64,000 nucleotides of DNA from Tethya wilhelma (GCA_964030475.1 CAXIPT010000001.1:19066036-19130035), one strand, 5' to 3'. Shown: positions 23,650 to 36,257, numbered from the stretch's first letter. The notes: generated from the letters alone by a model not told the origin. Translations and numbers: made by a program.

Positions 23650-26418
23650 TCACAACTTTATTTTCATTCGTAATTTGTGCAGCAGTACAAACACACACAC
23701 CAACACAAACATATAGACTGTCAATACTGCAACAGCGACTGGCTTGCTGGCCTGAATGGTGTCTAGGGAAAAGTTTACCAAACCAGTGAGAAGATTGGCA
23801 GCCACAAAGAAGGCTAGCTGGTTGAAATCGATGGCTGAAATGAGGCACACATGTTGTCGGTTTGCTGGAGGGGTGTAGGGAGGTGGGAGGGGCTTGTTGT
23901 GGGCGTGGCAGAGGAGGAGAAGAGTGAGATCGACTGCTAGAAACAGCGTCAACATCATAGAGCCATAGGAGAGCTGGGAGTGTGCATGTGAGGATGTGAG
24001 GATGTGAGTGTGAGGGTGTGTGGGAATGTATGAAAACAATCAAGGAAAGTGAATCAATGATACTCTACAAAACAATAAGATTAAGCCTGCCAAGAAGATG
24101 CAATAAGACACACCAGCAATTGATGAAGCTTTACCCCACACATACAATTTGCAAACAGTCAAACAAACTCTCACACACTTGCTTGTCGAGGTATACCAAC
24201 TCTCAAAGATAACAAGCAACCATACAACAAGCACAGGATATTTACAAGATATTTGGCTGAGCGGGCATTGTTGAAACTTTCTTGTTATCTAACCGATTTC
24301 GAAATTACAAGCACCATTTGAAAGCGCTTGTTCTCCCCATTCTTTCAATTGCTTTTCCAGTTTCCTACATCTTGCCAGTCAAAAGTTAGCTAATTTGTCC
24401 CATATGAAAAGTATTGCATGAATCTCATCTCATTATTTCACTTCTGGTACCGTATAGCTCCAAATTTTCGTGGTACAATATTTTCATGAATTTCGTGATT
24501 TGACCGTATATCACGAAAATTTTCTCCACGTAAATTTAGAAAACCGTATATCGGCAATATAATTTCAGAGATCGTGATTCACGAAAATTAGCTCAAAACG
24601 GCAAAGACAGACTTTTCACGAACTTTTTGAACCACGAAAATTTGGAGCTATACGGTATTCTCAAACCAGATGGGCTTTAGGTTTGGAATTTTCATGCACC
24701 CACACAGTGATTAACTGACTGATTGACTGATTGACAGACAGATTGACTGGCTGACTGACTCACAATCCACAGGATGTAGGCCATATTGACCATTCTCCTT
24801 GAGACTGGCTCCACGTACACATCACACCAGTAGGTGAGGGACCAAGACAAGATGTCTACCAGGAAGAGCCTCCACAGAACAGACACATAGTCACACACAG
24901 TGTGCCTATAAGGAAAGAGAGAGAGAGTGCAAGCAAAAGACAGCTGGCTCTTGTACTAACAAGGACTTGAAGGATAATGAGGGGACATACTTGGTTTGTT
25001 TTGAAATACAATTGGAATATTGTGCATAATAATATATTACACAATATGTTTGGTATTGCAGTATTGAACATTGTTTTCATACAACCCTGATTCCAGAAAT
25101 AAGCCCTGATCAACTTGCAAGGGAAAAAAAAGGATCAGGTGGTTGGAAAATGTCATGCCAAGAGGAAAGAAATGGACAACCTCACTGAGATCAGAGCATG
25201 AATGTAAAGACTACTTAAGCCTCCCCCATATGTCATGCCCAACAATCACATCTAACATAAGCTTCCTTTTGTCAGAGGTAAAACCTAATAAGGACTGCCT
25301 GCAGTTACATAAACACACTAGAGTAAACACAAACCAAGAAGTGAGGTCAGGCACACACAGTCATGCTTCAAGCATGGAGAGCATGTCAATAGCACATGCA
25401 CCATCATTGTAGAGTCTAGGTCTGGTTTAAAGAGCTGATGACCCTTTACCCATTTCCCATTACAGCACTGTTTCTACAAGCACGACTGCACATCTATAGT
25501 AGAACCTCCGATAGTGGACCCTCCGAGATAGGGATGCTGAATTTTATGAATCTCTCAACAAAGGACAATTCTTAGTTCCAAAAAATTCCAATTCCTTATT
25601 GTAGCAATACAAACAGAACCTCTGAGAAGAGGATAACCTCTCAAACAAGCCCATGTTATATTGTCTCCAAAGTGTCCTTTGATCAGAGGTTTCACTTGTA
25701 ATGGAACAACATACTATACAACTGCACATCTAATGGAAAAACTATATGCTTACTGTACTACTACCAACTATGTGGAAGCAAGATGGGGGCATTAGTCAGG
25801 AAATAGGTAAAAGGTCGTCATTCCTTGAAATCACATCATAGTAGGTACTAACAGCCAATCTACTATTATGCTTTACCTTGTTTTAAACAGCCATCTTCCC
25901 AGCTCAATACTGGCGGTATAGACGGCCAGGTAGCCTACACAAGACAAGACACCTTCTCTGTTGGCACTGAACAGCGTAGGTCGTGACCCGTCCCCCAGGG
26001 GGCCATGGATGATGTAATCGCTCACCCCCCACTGGGAGAGCAGGTATTGGTACGTCACTGCAAGCACGATGGCAGTGAAGCCATACAAGTGGAGACGAGG
26101 GGACCAGTTTAGCAGAGGATAAAGAATGGAACAGAGCAACTGAAGAGAGAGGGGGGGAAAGATGCAGAGAGGAAAAGAATAAACTTGCAAAGTACACAAA
26201 CAACAAACGCCAATAGACGTTAGGCTTCTAGTCTATCGAGGCATACCCTTTTTTTCCTGACCCCCAAACTGCAACAGGGGATTTCATTTCCCCCTGTGGT
26301 AGATCAAGGGTAGAGGAGGTCCGACATCCGCGGGCTACTTCGTAATAAAAAAGTCACGTGATTACATTTCCTGGTATTGATTTGAGGCGCTTTCTACGCT
26401 TTATGCCTTGAAAAAGGT

Positions 26419-26459
<41 letters not shown>

Positions 26460-27445
26460 ACTTTGTCAGAATAGCTGCTAAAAGTCGTGACAAATCTTAG
26501 AAAAAGTGAGCTACGCAACCAGGAAATGAGATCACATGATCTCATTTATAATGCAATTAGCCTGCAATTGCCCACGAATGTCGGACCTCTTCTGGATCAG
26601 GGGTAGAAAAGAGGGTCTAGTTCAACAGACTACAGACTATACAAACAGTACTGTTAGACAATTCTACTCATACATAAAGCAGTCACTGACAGCACACCTC
26701 TGCTGCTCACCCTGACAAATGCAACGGTGAAAAAGAAGTTCCAGTGAGCCCCGTACTCCGACACGTGTTCCTGATATCCGGTCGACTTTACAGCCATCAA
26801 TCTGAGCATGCCCAGTAGAAACAACGGCAGGACGTACCGTACGGTGATTGCCAATAGCTTAACATAACTCCGCCAACTTGCCGATGAGGCATTCCGATAT
26901 CGGGCCTCTGGGGCAGTTCCTCCGTGGGCCATGAGGAAGGCTCCCACGCCCACGTCCATTAGACCACTCCCGTACGTCTCGGCTTTGGCAAACCGTCGAG
27001 GAAAGATGGTAAAGTCTACAGCAAGGATCGCAATGGCCGTGAATAGGTTGATGTAGGTACGAGTGAGAGTGATGAATGGCAGTCTCTTTGGAAAGGGAGA
27101 ATGGAGTCCTCTTTGTAAGGATGATGTAATGTTAGTTAGTCCATGAGAACCCCACACTACTGTGGCTAGACAGAGAAGGAGAGACAGAGAGAGAAATATT
27201 GAAGAATAGTCTGCAAGTACGGTGAGCAGAAGGACGCCTGGTAGCGCTATGGTGGCGTATTCCAGCAGGAAGGACGTGATGAGGTTTGAAGTGGACCAAC
27301 GGTTGAATCGCGGGACACTGACTAATAGCAGGCATCTCAGTAGATAACAAGTTCCCAATGTGATCGTCACTATGTTAATTTCTCTGAAAGTCGTGCCGCT
27401 GAGTCCAGACACGAACGCTTCTTTCGACTGCTTTATGGACTCCAT
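23650..27445 (-). CDS. PIGW: GPI inositol acyltransferase PIG-W
   Basis: Four exons, 27445-26711, 26139-25877, 24905-24764 and 23973-23650, join in phase to about 487 residues, close to the usual length of about 500. PIG-W acylates the inositol ring of glucosaminyl-phosphatidylinositol in the endoplasmic reticulum, an early step of GPI-anchor synthesis. Recognisable family segments are FLLEYATIALPGVLLL near the N-terminus, the signature AVDFTIFPRRFAKAETYGSG followed by LMDVGVGAFLMAHG, and near the C-terminus FFVAANLLTGLVNFSLDT. Multiple hydrophobic helices run throughout. The start was chosen because the PIG-W homology begins there; the open frame extends 27 codons upstream from a GTG. It lies between DOMON paralogs 2 and 3 on the same strand. 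Introns carry elements at 24447-24660 and 25498-25715. Confidence 0.95.
24447..24660. mobile_element. MITE, family C, copy 1
   Basis: Ends are inverted copies of ACCGTATAGCTCCAAATTTT followed by CGTGGT. The interior repeats CACGAAAAT and CGTATATC. A second member is at 39686-39892. Located in the last PIGW intron. Confidence 0.75.
25498..25715 (+). mobile_element. Interspersed element, family B, copy 2
   Basis: Starts TAGAACCTCCGATAGTGGACC and matches the reverse complement of 20160-20395. Lies in the second PIGW intron. Non-coding. Confidence 0.65.
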
Positions 27446-27503
27446 AATTTTCTTTTTTCTTCTATAATTATAGACAAGAGTCCAATGGACTCTTGTTATA
27501 GAG

Positions 27504-27600
27504 TAGACACAAACTCCATTTAACACGCACTAGGCCTACACGTGAACTCCGTATTCGTCCGTAAACTAGACCGTTTCCATGGCCGCTCATGGCGGGTCGA
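27504..27600. promoter_or_regulatory. PIGW upstream region, homologous to REX1BD-like promoter
   Basis: About 90 bp upstream of PIGW (CACGTGAACTCCGTATTCGT, GTAAACTAGACCGTTT, then CCATGGC) reappear at 36658-36747. There the CCATGGC is the start codon context of the REX1BD-like gene. This suggests one ancestral divergent promoter driving both genes, later duplicated. Confidence 0.6.
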
Positions 27601-27617
27601 CCTACCCAGAGAACTCT

Positions 27618-27673
27618 TAGTCTCGCTAGCCAGACTCTCCGCAAAAAATGGGAGAGTCTGGCTAGCGAGACTA
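27618..27673. repeat. Perfect 23-bp inverted repeat
   Basis: Arms 27618-27640 and 27651-27673 are exact reverse complements (TAGTCTCGCTAGCCAGACTC onward) around a 10-base loop, GCAAAAAATG. They lie about 170 bp upstream of the PIGW start. Could be a tiny foldback element or a cruciform-forming site. Confidence 0.85.
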
Positions 27674-27954
27674 GATTGCATGCGTGAAGATCGATTTGCA
27701 GAGTTTTAGTACACGCGAATATAAATTTTTCTTTGCATAATTAAATAGTAGCATCATTGATCATACTATCTATGGTAGCATAGATCATCTATGACAGTAG
27801 TAAGCAATCCACTCGTGTGCAATAATCTGTTCGCGCCATGTTGTAAAAATTCATAACAAGCTCGGCCCAGTGTCGGTGACTTTTTGATATTCCTTTTTGG
27901 AATAACTCAAGCTGCACTTGCTGCACAAAGGTCATGCTTTGCACACTGACAATT

Positions 27955-28050
27955 AATAGCATACAGGAATTGCAGTAGATAACCAGTTCTCAATGTGATC
28001 GGCATGAAAGACTTGTGCCGCTGAATTTGTCTGTAAACTAGACCATACAT
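27955..28050 (-). pseudogene. PIGW exon 1 fragment
   Basis: Sequence such as GTAGATAACCAGTTCTCAATG and TTGTGCCGCTGA matches PIGW exon 1 at about 27335-27405. It is followed by GTAAACTAGACC from the PIGW upstream region, with deletions. No open frame persists. A broken piece of a PIGW 5' end between PIGW and DOMON paralog 3. Confidence 0.65.
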
Positions 28051-28309
28051 ATTAAAGGTGCTTACAAACTGGACAATCATAATTACTAATAAAATTTTAA
28101 AAAATGGTCCAAATTACAAATAAAAATTATGCACACACTCCTCTAGTAGCTAATAAATTGAAATCACTAACTAATCTCCAAGCTTAGTGAAATGCGGGAA
28201 TCGCTACTATACTACAAGTTAACGTTCATCTTATAATTATAATTATTAACAGTACAGTATTAATGTCACCTATAATATTATAGAGGAGATCAGCTAGATG
28301 CACCAATGT

Positions 28310-29170
28310 TTAGCAGTAGGCCACAGCCAGGAGAGCAGCGACAACCATCACCACCACAGGGAGACTGTGAAGAGACTGGGCACCCTCAGTAGTGGCCATG
28401 GTAGTGGGTGCATCAGTGGTGGAAGGAGGGTCAGTGGTGGGAGGGTCAGTGGGTGGAGGATCAGTGGCAGTAATTGGCTGTACAATAGATTGATTGAGTG
28501 CATGCATCAGTCAAGTATACGTAGTAAAACGATTATATTCGATTAAAGACTAAGAAAATTGGAAAATTTCCATTACAGGAGCCAAACAGACTCATGTAGC
28601 TATTATTAATGATTAACCATTTACTATAAAGACTTAGTACAGATTACTTACTGGAAGCATAACTCTAGTATCAGATACAAAGCGATTTGCTTCACCATGA
28701 TTCTGAAGCATGGGGAAATTCATCACATCACCTGGCAGACGGGCATAGATCATCCACAGAGGGGCGTTGAGGTTAAGGTCCTGACCATCACTGCCAATGA
28801 TACGCTTAGCTACACTGTGAGTGTGTGTGTGTGTGTGAGTGTGTGTGTGTGTGTGTATGTATGTGTATATACGTGTATCAGTGTGGACTCTCTCCAGGGG
28901 GTGGCAACTCCCATATGTACTTGGAGCCGCGACCGGCATGGTCAAGATGACGGTCAACAGTCAAAATGAGATTTTAGTGCTGGTCAACGGTCAAAATGAA
29001 ATTTAGACAATCAAACTTGGTAAAGGTCGTCAGTCAAGCGCGAATTTCACTGCACAGTCAATGGTCAAAATGAAATTTTAGTCCCAGTCAACGATCAAAG
29101 TGTAAATTTTGGACAATCAAGATCTTGACTACGGTCGCGGCTCCAAGTACAGTGCATACGGGAGTTGCCA

Positions 29171-29227
<57 letters not shown>

Positions 29228-32072
29228 GCATGCTGCTAGTGTTGATTTATTAAATTGACGACCGTTACCATTTTCATAATTTTTTGCGTGCTTAAAAAAA
29301 TAGTCTCAGGCCGCTAAAGATCATTAGTGTAATAAATTAGCAATAGTAGCAGAGGGCCTGCATGGGGACGAGGGTAATGTGTGGGTGTATTCATATATAA
29401 ACTAACTCACGAGCATCGGATCCTGCCATTAGTGTAAGTTGCACTGAATGTAGTGATGTCCTGAGTGTTATCAATGGTGTTGGCACGAGTTGAGGCTTCA
29501 TTCCAGGAGTCTCTAGCCTCCACCATATTATCAGAAGAGTTTCTAACACAGTGGACCACATCAGCATCACTCTATACACAAGATGGAGGAAAAAAACATC
29601 ATCATTACAGTGTACAATGCATGCATAGTGTACAATAGACAGATTGGATAAAATCATGAGTAGGAATTATTGGGAATTCCATAATTCTCAATCTACATCT
29701 ACAATTCCAGACTGAAAGAACTTCTTTATCAAAGATGTACATGCATGCCATAGCTTATCATCAGGAGCTTATGAGCGCTGCGAAGCAATTACCAGTTATA
29801 TGCTACCAAATAGCTGGTAATTTTGGCCGGCTTAATTATTGACAAATTCGTATTTTAGCATGATTGGAGATTTAAAATTTACCGATTTAATTTTTTTTTT
29901 AAAACTCGTTTGGCTATTTAATTCTGTACGCTGCATTGTTTATATATGCATACATGCATACGTGTATAAAACTGTTTGGCGATTTTTAATTGTAACTATA
30001 ATAAACATAATTATGTCTATATCCCACCTACCATGTTTGCAGTATCAGAGAACCCAACTGCCACGTAGCCATCAGCCTCTCCTTCAAGGTAGATGTCAAT
30101 GTAGTCATTGCTGTTTTGGTTCAGGTTCACTCCCACAAAGAGGTCACAATCAGCAGGCTCACAGTCAGCAGGAACCCTGGCAGTGATGTTATAGTTAGTT
30201 GGTTGAGTGGTCTAAAGAAAGAGAGAATAACAAAAAATGGATGTAAATTGAGTCACTCATTTTGAGGATACTAAATAACTTACAGGTACAGCAGGGACAC
30301 CCTGAGTCATCGCCACAGTGCATGATAGAAAGAGGAGCAATACATATGATGTACATGTGCATGCATGGAATGACAAATTACATACATGTACTCATGCATG
30401 CAGTGAAATAACTGAAAACATTAAGTGATTCTTATTGATGTGATTATAACAGTTACAAGCAGTGCATACATAATAACCTAGGTATATACATGTATGTTAT
30501 ATGAAGATCATATTACTACAACTTACTAGCCTCATTCCCAGGCTCTCTCAGTGAATATTTATGCACGCGCGCGTGCAAATATTTTTCAGCGTGTAATATT
30601 CTGGGAGAGAGCCTGGGAACGAGGCTAACAACTTACTGGGAGAGCTATTCTCTCAGCTGTCATAGCACGGAAAGACGGTCCGTGGCTCTGAAGGTTGGGA
30701 AAGTCTGCCACATTAGTGGGCAGGCGGGCAAATATGACAAAGAGTAGAGTGTTGAGGTCAATATCTTGATCACTGCTACCAATAATAGCCTTAGATACAC
30801 TGTGAGTGTACATATACAATCAGTTTGAGCAGCTAATAAATAGTGCATTACATATCTACATGTTGATAAACTGCTATTATTTTATCATGATGATAATTAT
30901 TATAATATTACTATTACTATTATTATAGCTTTGATAAACTTTACACATGAATGACTCACGAGCATTCTATTCTGCCAGTTTCTCCTTGTGCACCAGCAGT
31001 GTAATTTGTATTCCAATAATATATATGTGAAAAAGCAGTATCGATGGTGTTGTTACGATCTGGTGAAGCTACATTCCACGAGTCTCTAGGCACGACTATA
31101 TCATTAGTGGGATTTCTAACACAATACACCACATCAGCACTAAACTACAGTGAGAAAAGGTAGACACATACTGATACCATAAATTTTGAGTGTCATCATT
31201 TTACAGCTACATGTCATGCATGCAATTGCAACCTCTTAAAGTAGGTGCATGTAACTCGTAAGCGGCTGGCATACCATGTTAGGGGTATCGGTGAATCCAA
31301 CTGCCACATATCCATCAGCTTCTCCTTCTAGGTAGATGTCAAAGTAGTCGTTTTCTCCATCATTGAATTTCACTCCAACAAAAAACATGCAATTGTCATA
31401 ATCAGGCTCACAATCCTCTGGCCTTCTGATGGTCACACTGTAATCTGTTGGAGCAGTAGTCTACATGAGTGAAATCATTATAAAAAAAGAAACTATGAGT
31501 GGGCACGATCTATATGGCGAAATAGTAGAAACAAGAAAATAAATAGACACTATATTAATACGGTACAGCTGTATATTTGAGTATAGAAATGGACCAACCC
31601 ACTAAATTTGACACAGTACAAAATATTTACACTTATAAGCACTAGCTGTCAGCTGCTATATAGGAAAGCTTTACCATACCCAGTTGTTGCTTTTACCATA
31701 GATAATAATATCTGTGCTTTACTGTGAAAATAATAGTAAAATCATTTTTGTTTAATTAAAACTGAAACCAAACCCTAGAACTTGGTTATAACCAGCCAAA
31801 ATTCGGTATTTTGCTTATTATTTTGACCAACTCTTGATTTGTTAGGCCATTTTGCTGTACTTAAAACTCTTTATAGTTAGACTAAAATATAAAACTAAGA
31901 AAATTTAGTTTCCATAAACTATTTAGCTAAAAACCAGGGTTTTTAAAAGGTTATGGTCCAATGCTAGATTCACTGATTCACTTACCGGAGGAACCAATGA
32001 TGAACCAGTTGAAGAAACTTCTCGTACAAAAAGAAGTATTGCGAGTTGAACAATTGGCGCAAAGAAATTCAT
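28310..32072 (-). CDS. Secreted double-DOMON protein with GPI-type tail (paralog 3)
   Basis: Exons in transcript order: 32072-31986, 31460-31275, 31144-30960, 30799-30636, 30301-30284, 30211-30032, 29571-29411, 28814-28652, 28477-28310; about 436 residues. Signal peptide MNFFAPIVQLAILLF, two DOMON domains with the family's Met (PNM, ANM) and His (QSHG, QNHG) positions, a Pro/Thr stalk (TDPPPTDPPTTDPPSTTD) and a hydrophobic C-terminus ending AAVAYC-like (LLAVAYC) at the stop, as in GPI signals. The inter-domain linker exon is 18 nt, as in paralog 1. The first DOMON exon is the most diverged (CMFFVGVKFNDGENDYFDI). The second domain's middle exon starts SDADVV instead of FSADVV. The function is inferred only at family level: an extracellular b-haem domain protein. 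Confidence 0.85.
28895..29175. mobile_element. Terminal-inverted-repeat element between microsatellites
   Basis: Left end GGTGGCAACTCCCATATGTA then CTTGGAGCCGCGACC; right end is the inverted copy, GGTCGCGGCTCCAAGTAC through GGGAGTTGCCACC. Inside, the motif GGTCAAnATGAAATTT repeats. A GT tract precedes it and a CT tract (29177-29225) follows. Non-coding, in an intron of DOMON paralog 3. Confidence 0.8.
29177..29225. repeat. (CT)n microsatellite
   Basis: A C-run followed by CT repeats, immediately beyond the right end of the terminal-inverted-repeat element. Confidence 0.95.
30527..30630. mobile_element. Foldback MITE
   Basis: GCCTCATTCCCAGGCTCTCT pairs with AGAGAGCCTGGGAACGAGGC; the centre holds GCACGCGCGCGTGC. 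Solo or degenerate relatives of the arm occur near 1786 and 35723-35810. Located in an intron of DOMON paralog 3. Confidence 0.8.
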
Positions 32073-32146
32073 TATTTCGCTGATCGACGTAACCGCGGAC
32101 TACTTGATATTCCGATTATTCGAGAGACGCTGAATGGTGAAACTAC

Positions 32147-32230
32147 TTCGACTTACAGCTGCTGTCAAATCACACTGGATAGCACTGCACACTGAGCAAG
32201 CATTAGATTTGCAATGGAGTTTTTGTATCG
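32147..32230 (-). promoter_or_regulatory. Conserved upstream block, DOMON paralog 3
   Basis: Contains TGTCAAATCACACTGGAT and GCACTGCACACTGAGCAAGC, about 75-160 bp upstream of the start codon, matching paralogs 1 and 2. On the minus strand a donor-like GCT then GTAAGT precedes a possible acceptor near 32088, consistent with a 5'-untranslated first exon. Confidence 0.5.
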
Positions 32231-32249
32231 GCACGCTGCGCGCTCGCTC

Positions 32250-32335
32250 ACGCATCAAAATATGCAATAGAAGTGGGAGGAGCTTGTTGTGGGAGTAGCA
32301 TGCAAGAGCTAGGAACATACATACATACATACAAC
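32250..32335 (-). pseudogene. PIGW last-exon fragment
   Basis: Minus-strand reading gives CYSHNKLLPLL, matching CHAHNKPLPPP in the last PIGW exon. The DNA (GTGGGAGGAGCTTGTTGTGG) aligns with 23883-23910. It lies at the same place relative to DOMON paralog 3 as PIGW does to paralog 2, so it looks like the stump of a second PIGW copy. Confidence 0.65.
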
Positions 32336-32477
32336 TATGTACAGCTGCACGACGTACATGTAGGAGAGCCAGACCACTATATGACAAGGGACTGTTTGTG
32401 TACGTGAGAGAATGTGTGAAAGTTAAGCATGCATGACAGAGATAAATTAGGAATTGCTGCTAACGTATATATATACA

Positions 32478-33891
32478 ACCCACTACCACAACCATGTGAT
32501 TTGCAACAGCTGACTGGCCGTGGCAAAAGCTCACATGATTGCTTGCTGAAGTAAATCAATTCTCAAATATGGCATAATATATGCATGGTGTAATGTACAT
32601 ATAGAGTCAGAGTGAGTCAGTCGGTCGGACCATGAATAACATGTATACCAGGGGGATGACAGCATTTTCCTGGAGTCAGTCAACTTGGAAATGGTTTTAT
32701 ACATGCACCCCTGGCCACTGATCCATTTCCTACAGGCTAGGCATTCTTCCATGAGCATATTCCTGGCTAAATTAAGATGCCAATATACTTCAGTGTCCAC
32801 CATGTCTTCATGCTCGATGGCCAAAGGCATGTACACTTTAGCACACACAGCCATTCATACAGTTCAGATCACTTGGAAGTAAATGTGTCACATGAGGCTA
32901 GGCACTGCATCCCGATTAGTTGCAGTTATCCTTACTCACTCTTGCGCACGATGGTGCTAAAATATTACTAAGGATTAAGGTAATAAAGCCTGGCCTCTAC
33001 ATACAATTGCATGACTATCCTCATGTGTGCTGTAGGGAAAAAAAGAGTGCGTGAGAACCACAAGAAAAGTTTCATTCATCGATCGTCACATAGCAGCACG
33101 GACACACAAAAATAATATTGTGTGTGTGAAGCATCAACGAAAATGAATATGAGAAACACAACAGATAAAACAAACAGGTCATCATTCCTCATCGATCCTA
33201 TTGATCCAAAAAAGAATCCCAAACAGAATTAAAACAAATGAAGAATTAAAGTAATAATGGAATCATGCATTTATTGTGGTGTAATTGCCACAAGGCAATG
33301 GTGAGTGCAATTTGTCCATAACTGTGTGATTATTTCCCACATGTTATTACTTGCTAATCATTTAGTTCAACATGTGTAGTAGCTGCTATAGCTTTAAGCT
33401 CAGTAGCAATTTAGTTAGCTAAGTAAGTCACGTTCAGGTTGTCAAAACACTACCGCTGAAGTACCATGCAGAGGCCACTATTTTTTTAAAGTTAGTACAG
33501 ACAGTTCATAACTATATGATTAATGTGGCAACATAATTAGCTGCGGGCTAAATATATACCTTACAAGGCAAAAATATGATCAGGTGGCAACATGTACACA
33601 ATATGCCACAATTCTCATAATCAATAGGCTCATGCTATAGAGTAAAGATATATTATTTATGACATGGCAATTGATCGTGGCATGCATGGTGAACACATTC
33701 TTCACACTCACAACAATGAATGTCCCACACCTAAAGTAATTGACTCTGTTCATAACTATTTTTTAAATTAATTATGCACATACCCACTCAAGGGTTAGTG
33801 CCGCTGAGTCACGGGTTTGATGCATGAGTGACATATTCACTCCAATCAAGGCCTATGAGTGAGCATTCATCTCAGTAGAATTCAGTGAAAG
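32478..33891. repeat. Large direct repeat, unit 1
   Basis: Matches 34298-35545 at roughly 90% with large indels, for example 32650-33070 is mostly missing from unit 2. It stops at a single N (33892), so the two units may be allelic contigs rather than a true tandem duplication. A minus-strand open frame at 32531-32854 has no recognised homology. Otherwise non-coding. Confidence 0.75.
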
Positions 33892-34297
33892 NTTTCTAGT
33901 TTTTGTTTAGGCCTATTTACGATGAAAACGAGTATAAAGGAACGTACTACCCAAGAAAAGAACTTACTTTGTGGCGTCAAAGTTGGCTCAACACTTTCTG
34001 GTTCTCTGGAAATCGTTTTCAAGTAAGTCAGTTAGAAGGAAGTAAGTAAGTAAGTAAGTAAGTTAGGAGAACAAAATTGCACTAGTGTGGCTTCTCGCAA
34101 GCGCTCTCTCTACGAGTGATCAGAAAAGTTTCGGCAAAGTTTAAGCCTTCCATGCAGTTGGTTTTCTGTAAAGGAGAGCCTCTGAGCAAGTTTGAAGCCT
34201 CTACTTTGTGTTGTTAGATTTTTATGGCGATAAATATTTTGTATTGTGTCTATGGGACAGTCGACCCATTCCTACTATACGTACTACCGTACGTATG

Positions 34298-35545
34298 ATA
34301 CAACCCACTACCACAACCATGTGATTTGCAACAGCTGACTGGTCGTGGCAAAAGCTGACACGATTGCTTGCTGAAGTAAGTCAATTCTCAAATGAGTCAC
34401 AGGATGCAATAACTGACATAATGGTATGCATGGTATAATGTACATGCATATAGAGTCAGAGTGAGTCAGTCGGTCGGACCATGAATAATATGTATACCAG
34501 GGGGATGACAGCATTTTCCTGGAGTCAGTCAACTTGGAAATGGTTTAATACATGCACCCCTGGCCAATTTATCCATCGATCGTCAGCATCACGGACACAC
34601 ACATACAAATATTGCGTGTGTGAAACATCTACAAACCAAACTGAAAGTCCATTGCAAGCATGAATATGTAAAACACAACAGATAAAGCAAACACCACCAT
34701 TCCTCATCGATCCTATTGATACAAACAAGAATCCAATACAGAATTGAAACAAATGAAGGAAGTTTAAGTAATAATTATTGTAAAATTAGATGAACTGAAG
34801 TGTAATTTGTGAAATAGCTAATTGCACGGTGATGGTAACTGGCACGAGGCAACAGCGAGTGCAATTTGTACACAACTGTGTAATTATTTCCCACAATTGC
34901 ACAACAATTCATGTGATTACTTGTTGATCATTAACTTTAGCATGTGTAGTAGCTACATAGCTGTAAGCTCGGTATACTATATAGCTATTTAGTTAGCTAA
35001 GTAAGTCACGCTCAGGATGTAGCTATGCCTTGTACTTGTCAAAACAATTACCGCTGAAGTACCAGCGACAATTATGTTTTAATTTTATTATAGCACTTTA
35101 ATTTGTTCAAATTTTGGAGCAGCTGCCATAGCTCATTAAAAATTCAAGTGATATTATTAGTTTATTAAAAATTTACGAAAATAATTGCACACTGTACAGA
35201 CAGTTTATAACTATATGATTAATGTGGCAACATAATTAATTGTACCAGCAATGGACTAAATATATACCTTGCAAGGTAAAATGTGACACAATACCACAAT
35301 GTCATGCTAGAGTACAATATATTATTTACGACATGGCAATTGATCATGGCATTCATTCACACTCACAACAATGAACGTCCCAAACCTAAAGTATAATGGA
35401 CTGTATTCATAACTATTCTTTAAATTAATTATGCACATGCCCACTCAAGGGTTAGTGCTGCTGAGTGGTTTGATGCATGAGTGACATATTCACTCCAATC
35501 AAGGCCTATGAGTGAGCATTCATCTCAGTAGAATTTGAAAGATCT
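34298..35545. repeat. Large direct repeat, unit 2
   Basis: Second unit of the repeat beginning at 32478. It shares the start CCCACTACCACAACCATGTG and the end CAAGGCCTATGAGTGAGCAT. Between the units (33893-34297) there is 0.4 kb of unrelated AT-rich sequence with a GTAA repeat near 34045. Confidence 0.75.
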
Positions 35546-35869
35546 AAGTTTGAATTCCAGGTATTGACATTTCAAGACTATTTTCAAAGAATTTTTTAAA
35601 GTATGTCAGTTGAAAATAGCAGACTAGATCAGGCACACTATATACCAGTGGAAAACTGGCTAGCTAGTCAGCCTATAGTTTTGTTTTAAACAGCTATGGT
35701 CGTATTCTTAAAGTAGCATTGTTCCCAGGCTTTCTCCTCTTTGTGCACGGTACATTAAGATAACCATGATTAATTGCGGCAAGAGAGGAGCGTGTGGGGA
35801 ACGAGGCCGCCCCTGAAGTGGGCCCTGATATAATTAATGAACACCATGCATCGTCAAAATTAAGGGACA

Positions 35870-36020
35870 ACAGTTACCACAAATACACTAAGACAAAGCA
35901 AGCACTCAGGTCACGCACACACAGACCAGACATACTTTTAACAAGCTGAATGCCACAGCACGTCAAAAGTCAAAAGTGCAGGCTGAGTCCTGACGACCCT
36001 TTACCCATTTCTATTACAAT
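35870..36020 (-). pseudogene. PIGW intron relic
   Basis: Matches the second PIGW intron around 25315-25465 (CACACACAG, GACGACCCTTTACCCATTTC against GATGACCCTTTACCCATTTC). With the fragments at 32250 and 36658 it marks out the extent of a decayed second PIGW copy whose coding exons are gone. Confidence 0.5.
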
Positions 36021-36257
36021 TGAATTGAAATGATTTTATCTCTAGAGAAAGGGTTGCACAAAAGGTAGTCCTATAAAGGTGCTCCCCTAACAAACAAGAC
36101 ATGAAAAAAAAAAGAATAGAAAGGATTGGACATGTACACAACAATTCATTGCCTATTTACCTTGCAACTACCAATGCAATCCTTGCTATAGATTTACTAT
36201 ATTTATGGCTACATCGCCATCTGGGAAGACAGTGAAGGAGGTGTACAACACCAGGAC

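Noticed and set aside
32531..32854. A 107-codon minus-strand frame in the 32-33 kb repeat
   Set aside because: No recognisable domain, and unit 2 of the repeat has lost most of it; kept only as a remark.
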